Shown here one piece after another: positions 1-10,054 of a stretch of 64,000 nt of DNA (the first letter of the stretch is position 1; each line of letters opens with the position of its first letter). The DNA is taken from the NCBI RefSeq assembly GCF_958450345.1, contig NC_088781.1, forward strand, positions 121,842,431 to 121,906,430. Reading direction: 5' to 3'. The notes under the pieces are model-generated. The model saw only the letters and a program-made list of their open reading frames with translations. It ran no database searches and was not told where the DNA came from. The position numbers and the translations under genes were made by a program. This DNA comes from Calliphora vicina (lineage: Eukaryota; Arthropoda; Insecta; Diptera; Calliphoridae).

Positions 1-463
1 TTCTTGACAAGGAATACCAAAGGATATTAAAATTTCCATCGGGAATGTTTACACGATTGAAAGATATGATAAAATGAAACATTATGTTTTTGAAAACCTC
101 TACTTGTATCTTCAGGAACAGCCAATCTGCAGTATAACAAGCAATACAAAATCGCTAATAGAATTTACAAAGTTTTATCCCTTATCTCCCTGTTGTACCT
201 CTTTAAACCTTAATAAGATCACGATAAGAACTAAATGAAAAAGGAAGAGAAAAGCACAACTAATTTTCCATTAAATTAACCTCATTTAATCATATACAAA
301 TACTTGCACACGCACTCACAAAAAAACTTACCGAGCAATAACAAAAACAACAAATACAGCAACAATTATTTTCAACGTTCAAAAAGTCACGCACTTTGGG
401 GTTTCGTTTTTTGCTCTTTGTGGGCCTGACAATTGTCAGTTGCACTTTTTTGCCGTAAATGAT
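1..463. other. AT-rich DNA without recognised gene
   Basis: I see no exon, RNA gene or mobile element here. Short open frames in this stretch come from low-complexity AAC/CAA-type sequence and have no recognisable domain. Confidence 0.6.
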
Positions 464-515
464 GTTGGTGTTGTTGTTGTTGCTGTTGTTAATGCTGCTA
501 TTATTGTTGTTGTCA
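464..515. repeat. Imperfect GTT/GCT (CAA/CAG) trinucleotide repeat
   Basis: A run of GTT triplets with GCT and ATT variants. On the minus strand it reads as CAA/CAG (opa-like). Open frames crossing it are Asn-rich only because of the repeat, and no flanking coding context is seen. Confidence 0.85.
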
Positions 516-1048
516 AACAAATAAAATAATTGTTATTGTAGTTGTAGTCGAACGAAAAAAAAACGAGCATGAATAAACATGTACATTTTGTACAACATGT
601 TAAACGTAATGGTTGGTTGTTGTGAATGAGCAACAACAACATGAACTTCGCTTAAAAAGTATGTTGTAGACATAATTTGTACGCACATTGTCCACTGTAA
701 TTCATGTGTAATGGCTGAGTGAGTGACGGACTGACGAGGCACAGTGGCGCCATTTGAGTTTTTTCATTGCAAAAATCATAACTTTTGAACCAAATGAGGT
801 AGGTAATCGAAAAATTTTAAAGGCTTATGATAGATAATTGATCAACTTTCTTATGGGTTGCCAACGCTGAAATTTGTGAAAAAATCAATTTATGGGAAGT
901 AAAATATATTTTTTTGTTACATTTTTGTTTTAATAGTTTCTTTTTAAAGGATTTTATGATGATGTACAATTATTCCAGAAAAGATTTAAAAAAAGTTTTT
1001 TTTTAATTTTTTGTAAAATATTCCAAAAAATATTAAAATTTTTTTTTA
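516..1048. other. AT-rich spacer
   Basis: Poly-T and poly-A rich sequence. I see no gene or repeat family apart from the DINE-like element that begins just after it. Confidence 0.5.
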
Positions 1049-1702
1049 TTATACCCTTCACATTCGTGAGAAGGGTATAATAAGTTTGTCATTCCGTTTG
1101 TAATTTCTACATTTTTCATTTCCGACCATATAAAGTATATATATTCTGGATCCTTATAGATATCGGAGTCGATTAAGCCATGCCCGTCTGTCTATCTGTC
1201 TGTTGAAATCAACTTTCCGAAGCCCCCAAATAACTTACATAACCGATTCATACATCAATATCTGCGGAATTCTTCCGGCTCGGTTGCCATTTAAAATCGA
1301 GAAAATCGGGGAAACCTCGATTTTTGACCCATTTTTGTGATTATTAAGTCATTAATATAGACAATATGGATATCTAATGATAGATATTTTAAAGACCTTT
1401 TCAATGAAATATATGCGGAAAAATATTTTTTAACCCGAATTTGTCCACCAGTTTTTTTTCGCTAAATATTAAAAAAGATTTAAAAACAAATAAAACTTTT
1501 TTAAAATTTAAAAAATTAAAAAACTAAAAATTTTAAAAAAACAATTCGAAAAATTTTTTTTCCAAAAAATGAAAAAATAACTTTTGAAAAAAAAAAATTA
1601 TTTTGTTGACCCAAAAATATTAAAAAATTCTATTTTGAAGTATAATTTGGTGAAGGGTATATAAGAATCGGCATATCCGAATATAGCTCTCTTGCTTGTT
1701 TT
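1049..1702 (+). mobile_element. DINE-1/mini-me-like non-autonomous element (type a)
   Basis: The left end is a short foldback, TATACCCTTCACATTCGTG followed by AGAAGGGTATAA. Next come a 'TTTCCGACCATATAAAGTATAT' -like core (the hallmark of Drosophila DINE-1/INE-1), an 'ATCGGAGTCGATTAAGCCATG' -like block and a GTCT proto-microsatellite. The right end is GTGAAGGGTATATAAG...CGAATATAGCTCTCTTGCTTG. It encodes no protein. Related copies lie at 34222-36484, 51470-51690, 53857-53902 and 28617-28745. DINE-1 elements are known to be non-autonomous Helentron/Helitron relatives; assigning this family to them rests on the shared core, read by eye. Confidence 0.75.
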
Positions 1703-2263
1703 TTTATTAATTTTTTTTTGTAAAATATTTCTCACAAACTGTAAAAGAAGGTTTATATATCATAAATTGCCCAAAAATGGATACAAAACATTTTTGGAAA
1801 CATATCTTTTTTTAAATTTTACCTCTAGCAAAAAATGGTGCATGAACGGGCGCAGGAAATGTTTGCATTAGGTACAGAATTAATCAAAGAACTTATTTGG
1901 AAAATATGGCAAATATAGAAATTTATAGTTTTGTTATATTGAAGAAATGGAACACAAAGCAAACAGTACAATTTGTTTATTCTTTTCTTAATAAATATAT
2001 CTATCAATAGAATTAAAAGGAATTGCGATCCGTTATCTAGTTTTCTAGATACTGTATCTGAAAGTATACCAAATAACCTAAAAATGGTCGTTTTTTGGAA
2101 CACTGAAAATCAGGACTATATCTCGTGGACCAAAAATCTGATTGTAATAATAGTAGTATATTTGAAATCGCTGGACAATTTCCTATAAAATAGCTTTATT
2201 GAATGTTTTTTTGCGATGCATAGTGAATCCGAATCTTCTTAGTTTAGAACATTGCAATGCATT
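1703..2263. other. AT-rich spacer
   Basis: No recognisable gene. Overlapping short open frames on both strands lack known motifs. Confidence 0.5.
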
Positions 2264-2398
2264 GGCCCTATTGCAAAATTCTGAAAAAAAAAATCCACTG
2301 GAGTTTTTTCTCATTTCCTTTTTTTTAACATAGAAATAGAAAAGGAAAAATGAGAAAAGGGAAAAAACTCCCGGTTAATTTTTTTTTATAATTGGGCT
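2264..2398. mobile_element. Small foldback element (about 135 bp)
   Basis: The arms are inverted copies. The left arm runs from GGCCCTATT through GGAGTTTTTTCTCATTTCC; the right arm runs from AAAAGGAAAAATGAGAAAAG through GAAAAAACTCC to AATTGGGCT. The whole unit can fold into one long imperfect hairpin with an A/T-rich loop near 2325-2345. No clear target duplication was found, so 'MITE' is an inference from structure. Confidence 0.55.
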
Positions 2399-2399
2399 G

Positions 2400-2597
2400 A
2401 TAATCTTTAAGAAAATTGAATTGGCGACCACTATATTAGAACATAAGGAGAGATACAGGTTGCTAAAGATCACCTCTGATTAGAAAAACTTAATACAGCT
2501 TCTAACTTGAACAAATATGAATAAATTCCAATGAAACTTTGCTATAAAGCAAGAGGAAAGGTAAAGAAAGTCCTGATTATTTCACTAAGATATCTCT
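2400..2597 (+). repeat. Left arm of a ~190-bp inverted repeat pair
   Basis: This arm matches the reverse complement of 4035-4222. Shared blocks include TCTTTAAGAAAATT near the outer edge, AACTTG..C.AATATGAA in the middle, and GAAACTTTG.TATAAAGCAA followed by GGAAAGGTAAAG at the inner side. The two arms enclose a promoter-like site, a minisatellite and a SINE-like insert. Long inverted repeats of this kind could be the ends of a transposon of about 1.8 kb. No target duplication was identified, and the enclosed minisatellite also occurs outside the arms. Confidence 0.6.
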
Positions 2598-2675
2598 TAT
2601 AAACGATCTTCCAATAGGAACTTCCCAAATTTGACCGTTTATAGCGGCAAACTTTCGGCTTTCATGAAGCATCGA

Positions 2676-2751
2676 TAGATGTTTCTAGAAACATCTGGAT
2701 GGTAATGCAGTGTATATATAAGGTGGCCGTGAGAATATTAACCAGTCAGTC
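2676..2751 (+). promoter_or_regulatory. HSE palindrome + TATA box + initiator
   Basis: A perfect 18-bp palindrome, GATGTTTCTAGAAACATC, holds the heat-shock-element core TTCnnGAA. It is followed by a TATA box (TATATAAGG, starting near 2714) and an arthropod initiator, TCAGTC (2746-2751). The initiator A is about 33 bases after the TATA start, the standard spacing. An AATAAATATAAA stretch follows at about 2771. Two readings are possible: a heat-inducible core promoter transcribing rightward into the tandem-repeat array, or a solo LTR fragment, since LTRs often combine TATA, initiator and a close polyadenylation signal. No long open frame follows. Confidence 0.5.
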
Positions 2752-3139
2752 TAATTTGAAGCATCGTCAAATAAATATAAATTAACTGTCTTACTGTGTG
2801 CTGTATTAGTTGTGAATTATAAAACGCTTAGTGACTAAGTATTTAAACGTTTGTATTACATATTTTAAACTACTAAACTGCTTTCATTTGCAACCAAAAG
2901 AATACGGTTCATTTGGAGAAAATAAACCACCGTTTTTAAAAGGTAAAAACATAACAGTATATTCGGGTCCTCATAAGATTCTAAGACGATGTCCATCCGT
3001 CTGTCTGTCATTTGAAAACAATATACCGCCCAAACGAAAGGAGCTATATGGAAGAAACTTTCCACAAATACCATCTGTTTATAAGGTTTGTTTGGTATTT
3101 TTGGAAAAATAGCTGGACAATCATTACTGAAGATATTTG

Positions 3140-4020
3140 TAAAGTTCAATCTTCACTTTAATTGTAGGTATTTATAAAGATTAATTTTAGCTTCAGTCGT
3201 GGGTATTTATATAGTTCAAATTCGGCTTCAATCACCGGTCTTTGTACAGTTCAATTCCAGCTTCAATCGTAGGTTTTTATGGAGTTCAATTTCAGCTTCA
3301 ACCGCAGGTCTTTATATATTTAAATTTTATCTTCAATCGTAGCACTTTATATAGTTAAATTTCAGCCTCAATCGTAGGTTCAATTTTAGCATCAATTGTA
3401 GGTCTTTATATAGTTTAATTTTAGCTTCAATCTTAGGTCTTTATATAGTTCAATTTTAACTTCAACCGTTGATCTTTATATAGTTAAATTTTAGCATCAA
3501 TTGTAGGTCTTTATATAGTTTAATTTTAGCTTCAGTCGTAGGTCTTTATATAGTTTAATTTTAGTTTCAATATTTGGTCTTTATATAGTTTAATTTTAGT
3601 TTCAATCATAGGTCTTTATATAGGGTGCCCGATAGACTAGACGATAGTGTACTTGACTGTCAATTCAAGTGTTGCGGGTTCGATTCCTGCCAGAGACTCT
3701 GGGTGTTTCTGCAGACAAGCAAAATGCTTCGCAGTCTCAAAATTCAATTTGAGACTCAATCGTAGGTCTTTATGGAGTTAAATTTCTGCTTCAACCGCAG
3801 GTCTTTATATGGTTAAATTTTATCTTCAATTGTAGGTCTTAATATAGTTCAAATTCAGCTTCAATTGTAGCTCTTTACATAGCTCAATTTTAGCTTCAAT
3901 TATAGGTCCATATAGCTTAAATTGTAGGTCTTTATAAAGTTAAATTTTACCATCAATCGTAGCTCTTTATATAGTTTAATTCTACCTTCAATCGTAGGTC
4001 TTTATTTAGTTCAAGATATA
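3140..4020 (+). repeat. 35-bp minisatellite, array 1a (about 20 units)
   Basis: Tandem, diverged units of about 35 bp with the core TTAGCTTCAATCGTAGGTC followed by TTTATATAGTTCAATT. Units vary by point changes and small deletions, indicating an old array. It is interrupted at 3623-3757 by a tRNA-like insert. The same unit resumes at 6130-7787 and 8857-8945, and a related unit forms the array at 61375-63850. No crRNA-like spacer/repeat structure is present; the whole unit repeats. Confidence 0.9.
3623..3757 (+). mobile_element. tRNA-derived SINE-like insert
   Basis: The first ~70 bases resemble a degenerate tRNA. They contain an A-box-like stretch (GACTAGACGATAGTG), an anticodon-arm-like stem ACTTGA/TCAAGT around a loop holding GTC (as in tRNA-Asp), and a strong B box (GGGTTCGATTC, 3676-3686). 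The acceptor stem does not pair and no CCA context is seen, so this is not a working tRNA. About 65 bases of unrelated 3' sequence follow (AGAGACTCTGGGTG...TTTGAGACTC), as in a SINE. The element interrupts the 35-bp minisatellite, so it inserted after the array formed. Confidence 0.6.
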
Positions 4021-4034
4021 TGCGAAAAAAATAT

Positions 4035-4222
4035 TGTAAATCTTAGATAAACAGAAGTTCCTTTACCTTTCCATTTGCTTTATAACAAAGTTTCATTTAT
4101 TCAAATCTGTTCATATTCGAACAAGTTTCGAGCCGAACAAAGTCTTCCTTACGAAAGGTGGTCAACGTTGACACCTTGTATTATAGCAAGATTGTCAGAA
4201 ATTTAATTTTCTTTAAGACAAT
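4035..4222 (-). repeat. Right arm of the inverted repeat pair
   Basis: Inverted copy of 2400-2597, diverged by substitutions and small indels but colinear over the whole arm. It begins immediately after the end of the minisatellite. Confidence 0.6.
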
Positions 4223-5039
4223 GTCCTTCTCTACTATTCGGCCATTTGGAATCGCACCAATAGTTTAAAACATTCAGATTTATTACCTCATTTCAATCGA
4301 TTTACCCCACCGTGCGACGACTTTTTTGTGCATGTGTATGAGTGTTTGTGAATAGAGATGCTTTTTTGAAATTTTCTTTTACAAATATAAAGAAAAATGC
4401 TAATTTATTTTTTCCTTGCAACAACAAAGTCAACAACATCTTTAGTTTACTACACCAGCCAACAAAGCAAACATTTTCCTTGACTGGCTATGGATTATTT
4501 TGTTCTCTATTAAATAAAAATAGAAAAAAAAACACTGTATAAACATAAAGCAGGGGTCGTTTTTTTATGCATGACAAACATTAACAATAGTAAAACTAAA
4601 TTTCTTAAGCTCAAAAAAAAAAAAACACTTGAGTGTGGAAAATTCTTATAAGTTGTCGAGTGGAAATTCATGTGTAAATGTGCGTTAATAACTTGGCAGT
4701 TTTTCTATGCCATTGTGTTATGTTCACCATGAAAAATTCTTTTATATTGTATATTTTTTCCAGTTTTTGGTAAACGTGAATATCTGGCTTTTCACTAGAC
4801 TAATTTTCGACGTCTGTCCTAAAAATAATATTTAAAAGAAATGAAAAAAAAAGTACTTGAGCAGTGGTCACGTGACAGTAATTAGTTTGATTTTAACATT
4901 TGTACAAATTTTGCATTAAATTTGGGGTTTTTTTTGTTTTGGTAGGAAGGAAAAGTTAAAGTTTTTGTAAAGCTTTTCATCATTTAAAAATAAATTTGTT
5001 TCAAATTCATGTAGAAAACCTTATTGTTTGTTCTAAGGA
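4223..5039. other. AT-rich spacer
   Basis: No gene or repeat family recognised. It holds only poly-A/poly-T tracts and unremarkable sequence. Confidence 0.5.
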
Positions 5040-5335
5040 CCCTTTTGCGACCCACGAAATAAAGGCAATTACTTTAGCGCCATGGATATTTGGCTTTGGT
5101 GTCGATTTGGCTAGTTGGCAGGACTTCATATACGATCTCTAACGCTTCCGGTTATCGTAATGGATCCATTAATAATCGCAAGTAATGATTCAGACCAAAA
5201 ATTATTTTCTTTTATAGCGTTCCAGAAGCATTTCAGACATACAAGGTCGTCTTTCAAGGTCTCTCAGCTTCAATTCGTATGGTACCCAATTTCCCTACTT
5301 TGAAAGAATCATACTGCTTGCAAACTATCGAATTA
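5040..5335 (-). pseudogene. mariner transposase fragment
   Basis: Read on the minus strand, this matches the central part of the mariner transposase copies at 39530-40262 and 55920-57600. Shared blocks are GCCATGGATATTTGGCTTTGG, the TTATCGTAATGG block, and a stretch around 'CTTCAATTCGTATGGTACCC' that in mariners encodes the GNWVPYEL region. It is heavily decayed, with no usable frame and neither TIR in place. It is a dead fragment, assigned by similarity to the better copies in this window. Confidence 0.65.
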
Positions 5336-6129
5336 TACTAGTCTCTATCAGCACTGAGCTTGATTTAAAGATTAATGTCTTAAAATTACTTTTAGAAAAT
5401 AAATATTTAAATTTTGTTTTTTAACACAACAAAAGATTAACTCTTACAAATTTAAACTTCATCTTATTGTAAAACAAATTTTGTTACTTTTCTATACACT
5501 TACATACGTTTGTCTTTCAAACACTCAACTTTATTTGTTCTTCAAGAATAATATAAAACAAATTTTGACCCAATTTTGACAGAACTTTTTTTTTGTTTTT
5601 TTGGTAAAAAATTATCGTAAACTTTGTTTTTTTTTATTAATAACTGTTAAGAGATGAAAAGAAGAAAGTATATGAGGAAAAAAAATGAAAGAAACAAAAG
5701 TTTGCCTTCCGTAAAAACTTAAACATATTTCCTACTTAACAAATTTCCTCTGATGATACCAGCCACTACTACTCCCCCAACACAAACCAAGCAAAATTTA
5801 AAGTACACAGGAAAAACATATAAGAAACTTGAAAAGAGATGATAAAGACCTAAAAAATAAAGAAATAAGAATACATACAACTTATTACAAACGTAAAAAT
5901 ATCAGAAGAAGAATTTTTCGTTTTGTTTAAACTTATGGCCTCCAAAGTGGAAAACATCATGGAAAGGAACCCGCTGCTGTATGTAGAGTAGTTGTAACAA
6001 TCATACAAACTTTATATGCCATTTGGAAATACACCAACCTACAAGATAAAAAGAAAACAACAAATAAGGTAGAGAGTTACAAGAAAATTACAACAGAGAG
6101 ATATGGAAATAACCCAGTAATAAATTTTG
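5336..6129. other. AT-rich spacer
   Basis: No gene or repeat unit recognised. The minisatellite resumes at its right edge. Confidence 0.5.
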
Positions 6130-7787
6130 TTAGGGAATTTAGTTTTAGCTTCAATTGAAGCTCCTTATTTAGCACAATTTTTGACTCAATCGGAGGTCTT
6201 TGTATAGTTTAATTTTAGTTTCAATCGAAGGTCTTTATATAGATCAAGTTTAGCTTCAATCGTAGGTCTTTATATAGTTCAATTTTAGCTGCAATCGTAG
6301 GGGTTTGTATGGTTGAATTTTGGCATCAATCGTAGATCTTTATGTAGCTCAATTTTAGTTTCAATCGTAGGTCTTTATATAGTTAAATTTTAGATTCAAT
6401 CTAAGGTCTTTATAAAGTTCAATTTTAGCTTCAATCGTAGGTCTCTATTAAGTTAAAGTTTAGCTTCAATCTAAGGTCTTTATAAAGTTCAATTTTAGCT
6501 TCAATCGTAGGTCTCTATTAAGTTAAAGTTTAGCTTCTATCCTAGATCTTTATATAGTTCAATTTCAGCTTCAATCGCAGGTCCTTATGCAGTTAAATTT
6601 TAGCTTTAATCGTAGGTCTTTAACAAGTTAACTTTAGTTTCAATCGTAGGTCTTTACATAGATCAATTTTAGCTTCAATCGTAAGTCTTTATTAAGTTTA
6701 AGTTTAGCTTCAATCGTAAGTCTTTCTATAGTTCAATTTTACCTTCAATTGGAGGTCTTTTTATGGCTCAATTTTAGCTTGAATTGTAGGTCTGTTTATA
6801 GTTTAATATTAGCTCCACTCGTAATTCTTTAGATATTTCAGTTTCAGCTTCAAACATTGGGCTTTATATAGTCCCCTTAGCTTCAATCGTAGGACTTTAT
6901 ACAGTTGAATTATGGCATCAAACGTAGGTCTTCATACAGTTCAATTTTAGGTTCAATATTAGGTCTTTACATAGTTCAATTTTAGCTTCAATCAGAGGTC
7001 TCTATTACGTTAAGTTTTAGCTTCAAACATAGGGCTTTATATAGATCAATATTAGTATCAATCTTACGTCTTTATACAGCTCAATTTTAGCTTCAATCAT
7101 AGCTCTTTATTAAGTTCAATTTTAACTTCACTCGTAGGTCGTCATATAGATCAAATTTAGCTTCAATCGAAGTTCTTCATAAAGTTCAATTCTAGCTTCA
7201 ATAAGGTCTTCATTAAGTTCAATTTTAGCTTGAAACATAGGTCTTTATGTAGTTCTATTTTAGCTTCACTTATAGGTATTTATTACTTTCAATTTTAGCT
7301 TCAAACTTAGGCATTTATACAGCTCAGTTTTAGCTTCAATAGAAGGTCTTCATAAAGTTTAATTTGAGCTTCAATCGTAGGTCTTTATATAGATAAAATT
7401 TATCTTGAATCGAAGGTCTTCATTAAGTTCAATTTTAGCTTGAAACGTAGGTCTTTATATAGTTAAATTTTATCTTCAATCATAGGTCTTTATTGCGTTA
7501 AATTTTTGCTTCAAACTTAGGGGTTTATACAGTTAAATTTTAGCTTCAATCGTAGGTCTTTATATAGTAAAATTTTAGCCTCAATCGTAGGTCTTTAAAT
7601 AGTTAAATTTTAGCTTCACTCGTAGGTCTTTATGCAGTTCAGTTTGGCTTTAATCGTAGGTCTATATTTAGTATTTCTATAGTTCAATTTTGGCTTTAAT
7701 CGTAGGTCTATATTTAGTATTTCTATAGTTCAATTTTAGCTTCAGTCATAGGTTTATTTATTTTTTCTATAGTTCAGTTTTATCACT
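6130..7787 (+). repeat. 35-bp minisatellite, array 1b (about 47 units)
   Basis: Same unit and strand as 3140-4020. Some neighbouring units share private variants, for example the duplicated 'TCAATCTAAGGTC...CTCTATTAAGTTAAAG' pair near 6395-6535 and the 'CTATATTTAGTATTTCTATAG' pair near 7660-7735. This points to local unequal exchange. The right end is cut by the TIR element at 7793-8851, and the array resumes on its other side. Confidence 0.9.
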
Positions 7788-7792
7788 CATTG

Positions 7793-8851
7793 CACAGAGG
7801 GTTGAAATATACCAAAAGTGGCGATTAATTCAAAAGCTGAACTTTATCTGTTTCAGTCATGTTTGGTATTGGATTAAAGTGCATTAAATAATACATCACA
7901 AACTGCTAAAATTACAGTTGTGAGTAACTTACTTTATTGGCAGTGAGCGGTCAAAGTCAAATAATTTTTACAAATTTTGCGTGCTGTGGTTAAAATTGAA
8001 AATTGTGATATTTCTAGAGCTTATATTTTTTGTTAAATCTGTTAAAAGTAGAAATATTAAAATGGAACCATCAACTTCAGGTATTTGAGAACATAAATAA
8101 ATAATTTTTGTTTAGATAAATGTTTTGAAAATATTTTTTAAGATTTTTTTTAAAGTTCTCCATTATTGGGGTTTTTTCGATATATAGATTGAGTTTAAAA
8201 AAAATCAGGGCGAGATCGGGTAAATTGCATTAAATGCTCTTAAAATATGAACTTTCAGCTTCTATATACAGGAAAACAATCGTGCGGGTTTATTGAGGAT
8301 TTTTACTTATTTAAGTTATAGTGAAAGAACTCCTCTTGCTAAAAAAAACATATTCTGATACAAAATAGGTTAAAACATTTGTTTCTTACATTTTTTTTAA
8401 AGTTGTGTTTTTATGTATTTATGATTGTTCATTACAAAAATTTATAATATTGTCTTTTGTGGCTTTTTTTAAAAAAAATTTGTACATTTATAAAATTTTG
8501 TGAAAAACAAAAATTAGATTTTAAATTAAATTTATGCTATTGTAAATACATATAATAAATTTATGTTTTGAATTTTTTAATAGCATATTAAGTATGCTTT
8601 TATTTCCAATTTAATTCATTAATTTATCGCTTTCCATTCCAAAGTTACAGCATAAATTGTGAACTAAGGTCTTTTTTTTCCAAAAAAATAATAATGCGCT
8701 TAACGGGTTAAACATTTTTTTTTTAATTTTTTTTTTTCTAAAATGCTGTGTTTTTATGTGCTTATAATAACTAATCAATAAAAAATATAATATTTTAAAA
8801 CTACAGCTTCTATGAATTAATCGCCACTTTGGGTACCATTCAACCCACTGT
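7793..8851. mobile_element. Transib-like TIR element, 1059 bp, TSD CATTG
   Basis: Flanked by a perfect 5-bp direct repeat, CATTG (7788-7792 and 8852-8856), inside the minisatellite. The ends are imperfect TIRs of about 38 bp beginning CACAGAGGGTTGAA (left) and CACAGTGGGTTGAA (right, reverse complement); both then share AAAGTGGCGATTAATTC. A 5-bp TSD with ends starting CACA is characteristic of Transib, the family related to RAG1. At about 8061 a short frame, MEPSTSG, runs into GGTATTTG, which looks like a transposase first exon with a donor site. No catalytic domain is present, so the copy is non-autonomous. The Transib label is an inference from TSD length and end sequence. Confidence 0.75.
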
Positions 8852-8856
8852 GCATT

Positions 8857-8945
8857 GGTTCAGTTTTAGCTTTAAGCGTTGGTCTTTATTTGGCTCAATT
8901 TCAGCTGCAATCGTAGGTCTTTAAATAGTTCAACTTTACCTTCAA
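8857..8945 (+). repeat. 35-bp minisatellite, array 1 tail
   Basis: Two to three further units of the same repeat (GTTCAGTTTTAGCTTTAAGCG..., then CAATCGTAGGTCTTT), continuing the array across the TIR insertion. Confidence 0.85.
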
Positions 8946-10054
8946 AATAAAATGACCATGTTCTTTTTTAATTTTTCATTTAAACATAGGCTGGGTTATT
9001 TAAACAAAAACACTAAAATAATAAAAACATATAAAAATATTAAAAATATACACAGTGTGTGGACTGTTACAACTTCAAAGTATGCAAAATATTCAAAACG
9101 AATAAAATGAAATAAAAAACACACAACACAAGGAAGAAACTTTTTTTATTTAACATTTTTTTTTCTACTTTTGTTAAACAAAAAAGGTAAATTGTCCTTT
9201 TTTCCAGGGATGTGTAAAGCAAACACATAAGAAGTGATACTAACAAATCGCTCTACACCGGATATATGCTTTAGAATATCTCTGTATATAATTTCTTTTT
9301 CTATATTTTTGTTTTGCAATGTTTTTTTTGGGGGGTATAGGGGAAACATTTCCGCTCATATCCTGTTTACATATCCTGACTATAGAGCAAACAAAAATGG
9401 AAAATAAACAAAACATTTTTCACATAGAACATTGCAATAAATGTTTTATAGTGGAGAAGTACTTTTTTCAGCAAAATTCTCTAGGATAAATAAATTGCAG
9501 CTTTGGAAAAATTTCAAAAACGTGGTATTAAGCCTCAACTAAATCGTTTGGCGAGCTTACTAAATGTGTTATTTTATATTTAATTTAATTACAAAAAAAA
9601 GTACCTTTTTCTATCTTATCCCAGTGTAACGTCTCTTTAAGTTTTTGTCTGTCTGGAAAAAGTACTTACTTCTGTGATGTCCTATTGCTTTGGTCCCCCA
9701 CCACTGAGAGTTTCATAAAAATTATTTTCCTGTTGTGTTTAGAATTTTTAATAAACATAAATGTGTGTTTGCTTCAGCTGTAACTTTTGTTTCGGCTCTT
9801 GATGTGTTTGGAGTTTTAACTTTTGGCTTTATTTTTGTAGTAAAACTTTATTTTGGAAATAAACAAAGAATAGTAATATAAGTAATTTGATCTCTGTAAC
9901 AGTTTAATGATATATTATATCAGCATATGGAAACAAACAGTATTTACAGGACCCTATAAATGTACAATAAAAACAACCACTTCTAGAATAAATTGTGTGA
10001 AAAATGTATTTTGCATTGTCCAGAAAGTGCTAAAAATACTAGATTTTGAAACTG
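8946..10054. other. AT-rich spacer
   Basis: No gene recognised. Short open frames have no known motif. Confidence 0.5.

Noticed and set aside
3623..3695. Functional tRNA-Asp gene
   Set aside because: Only the B box and anticodon arm are recognisable. The acceptor stem does not pair and the D arm is degenerate.
3140..7787. Possible CRISPR-like array of direct repeats
   Set aside because: The whole ~35-bp unit repeats, with no unique spacers, and the DNA is eukaryotic with no cas-like genes. It is a minisatellite.
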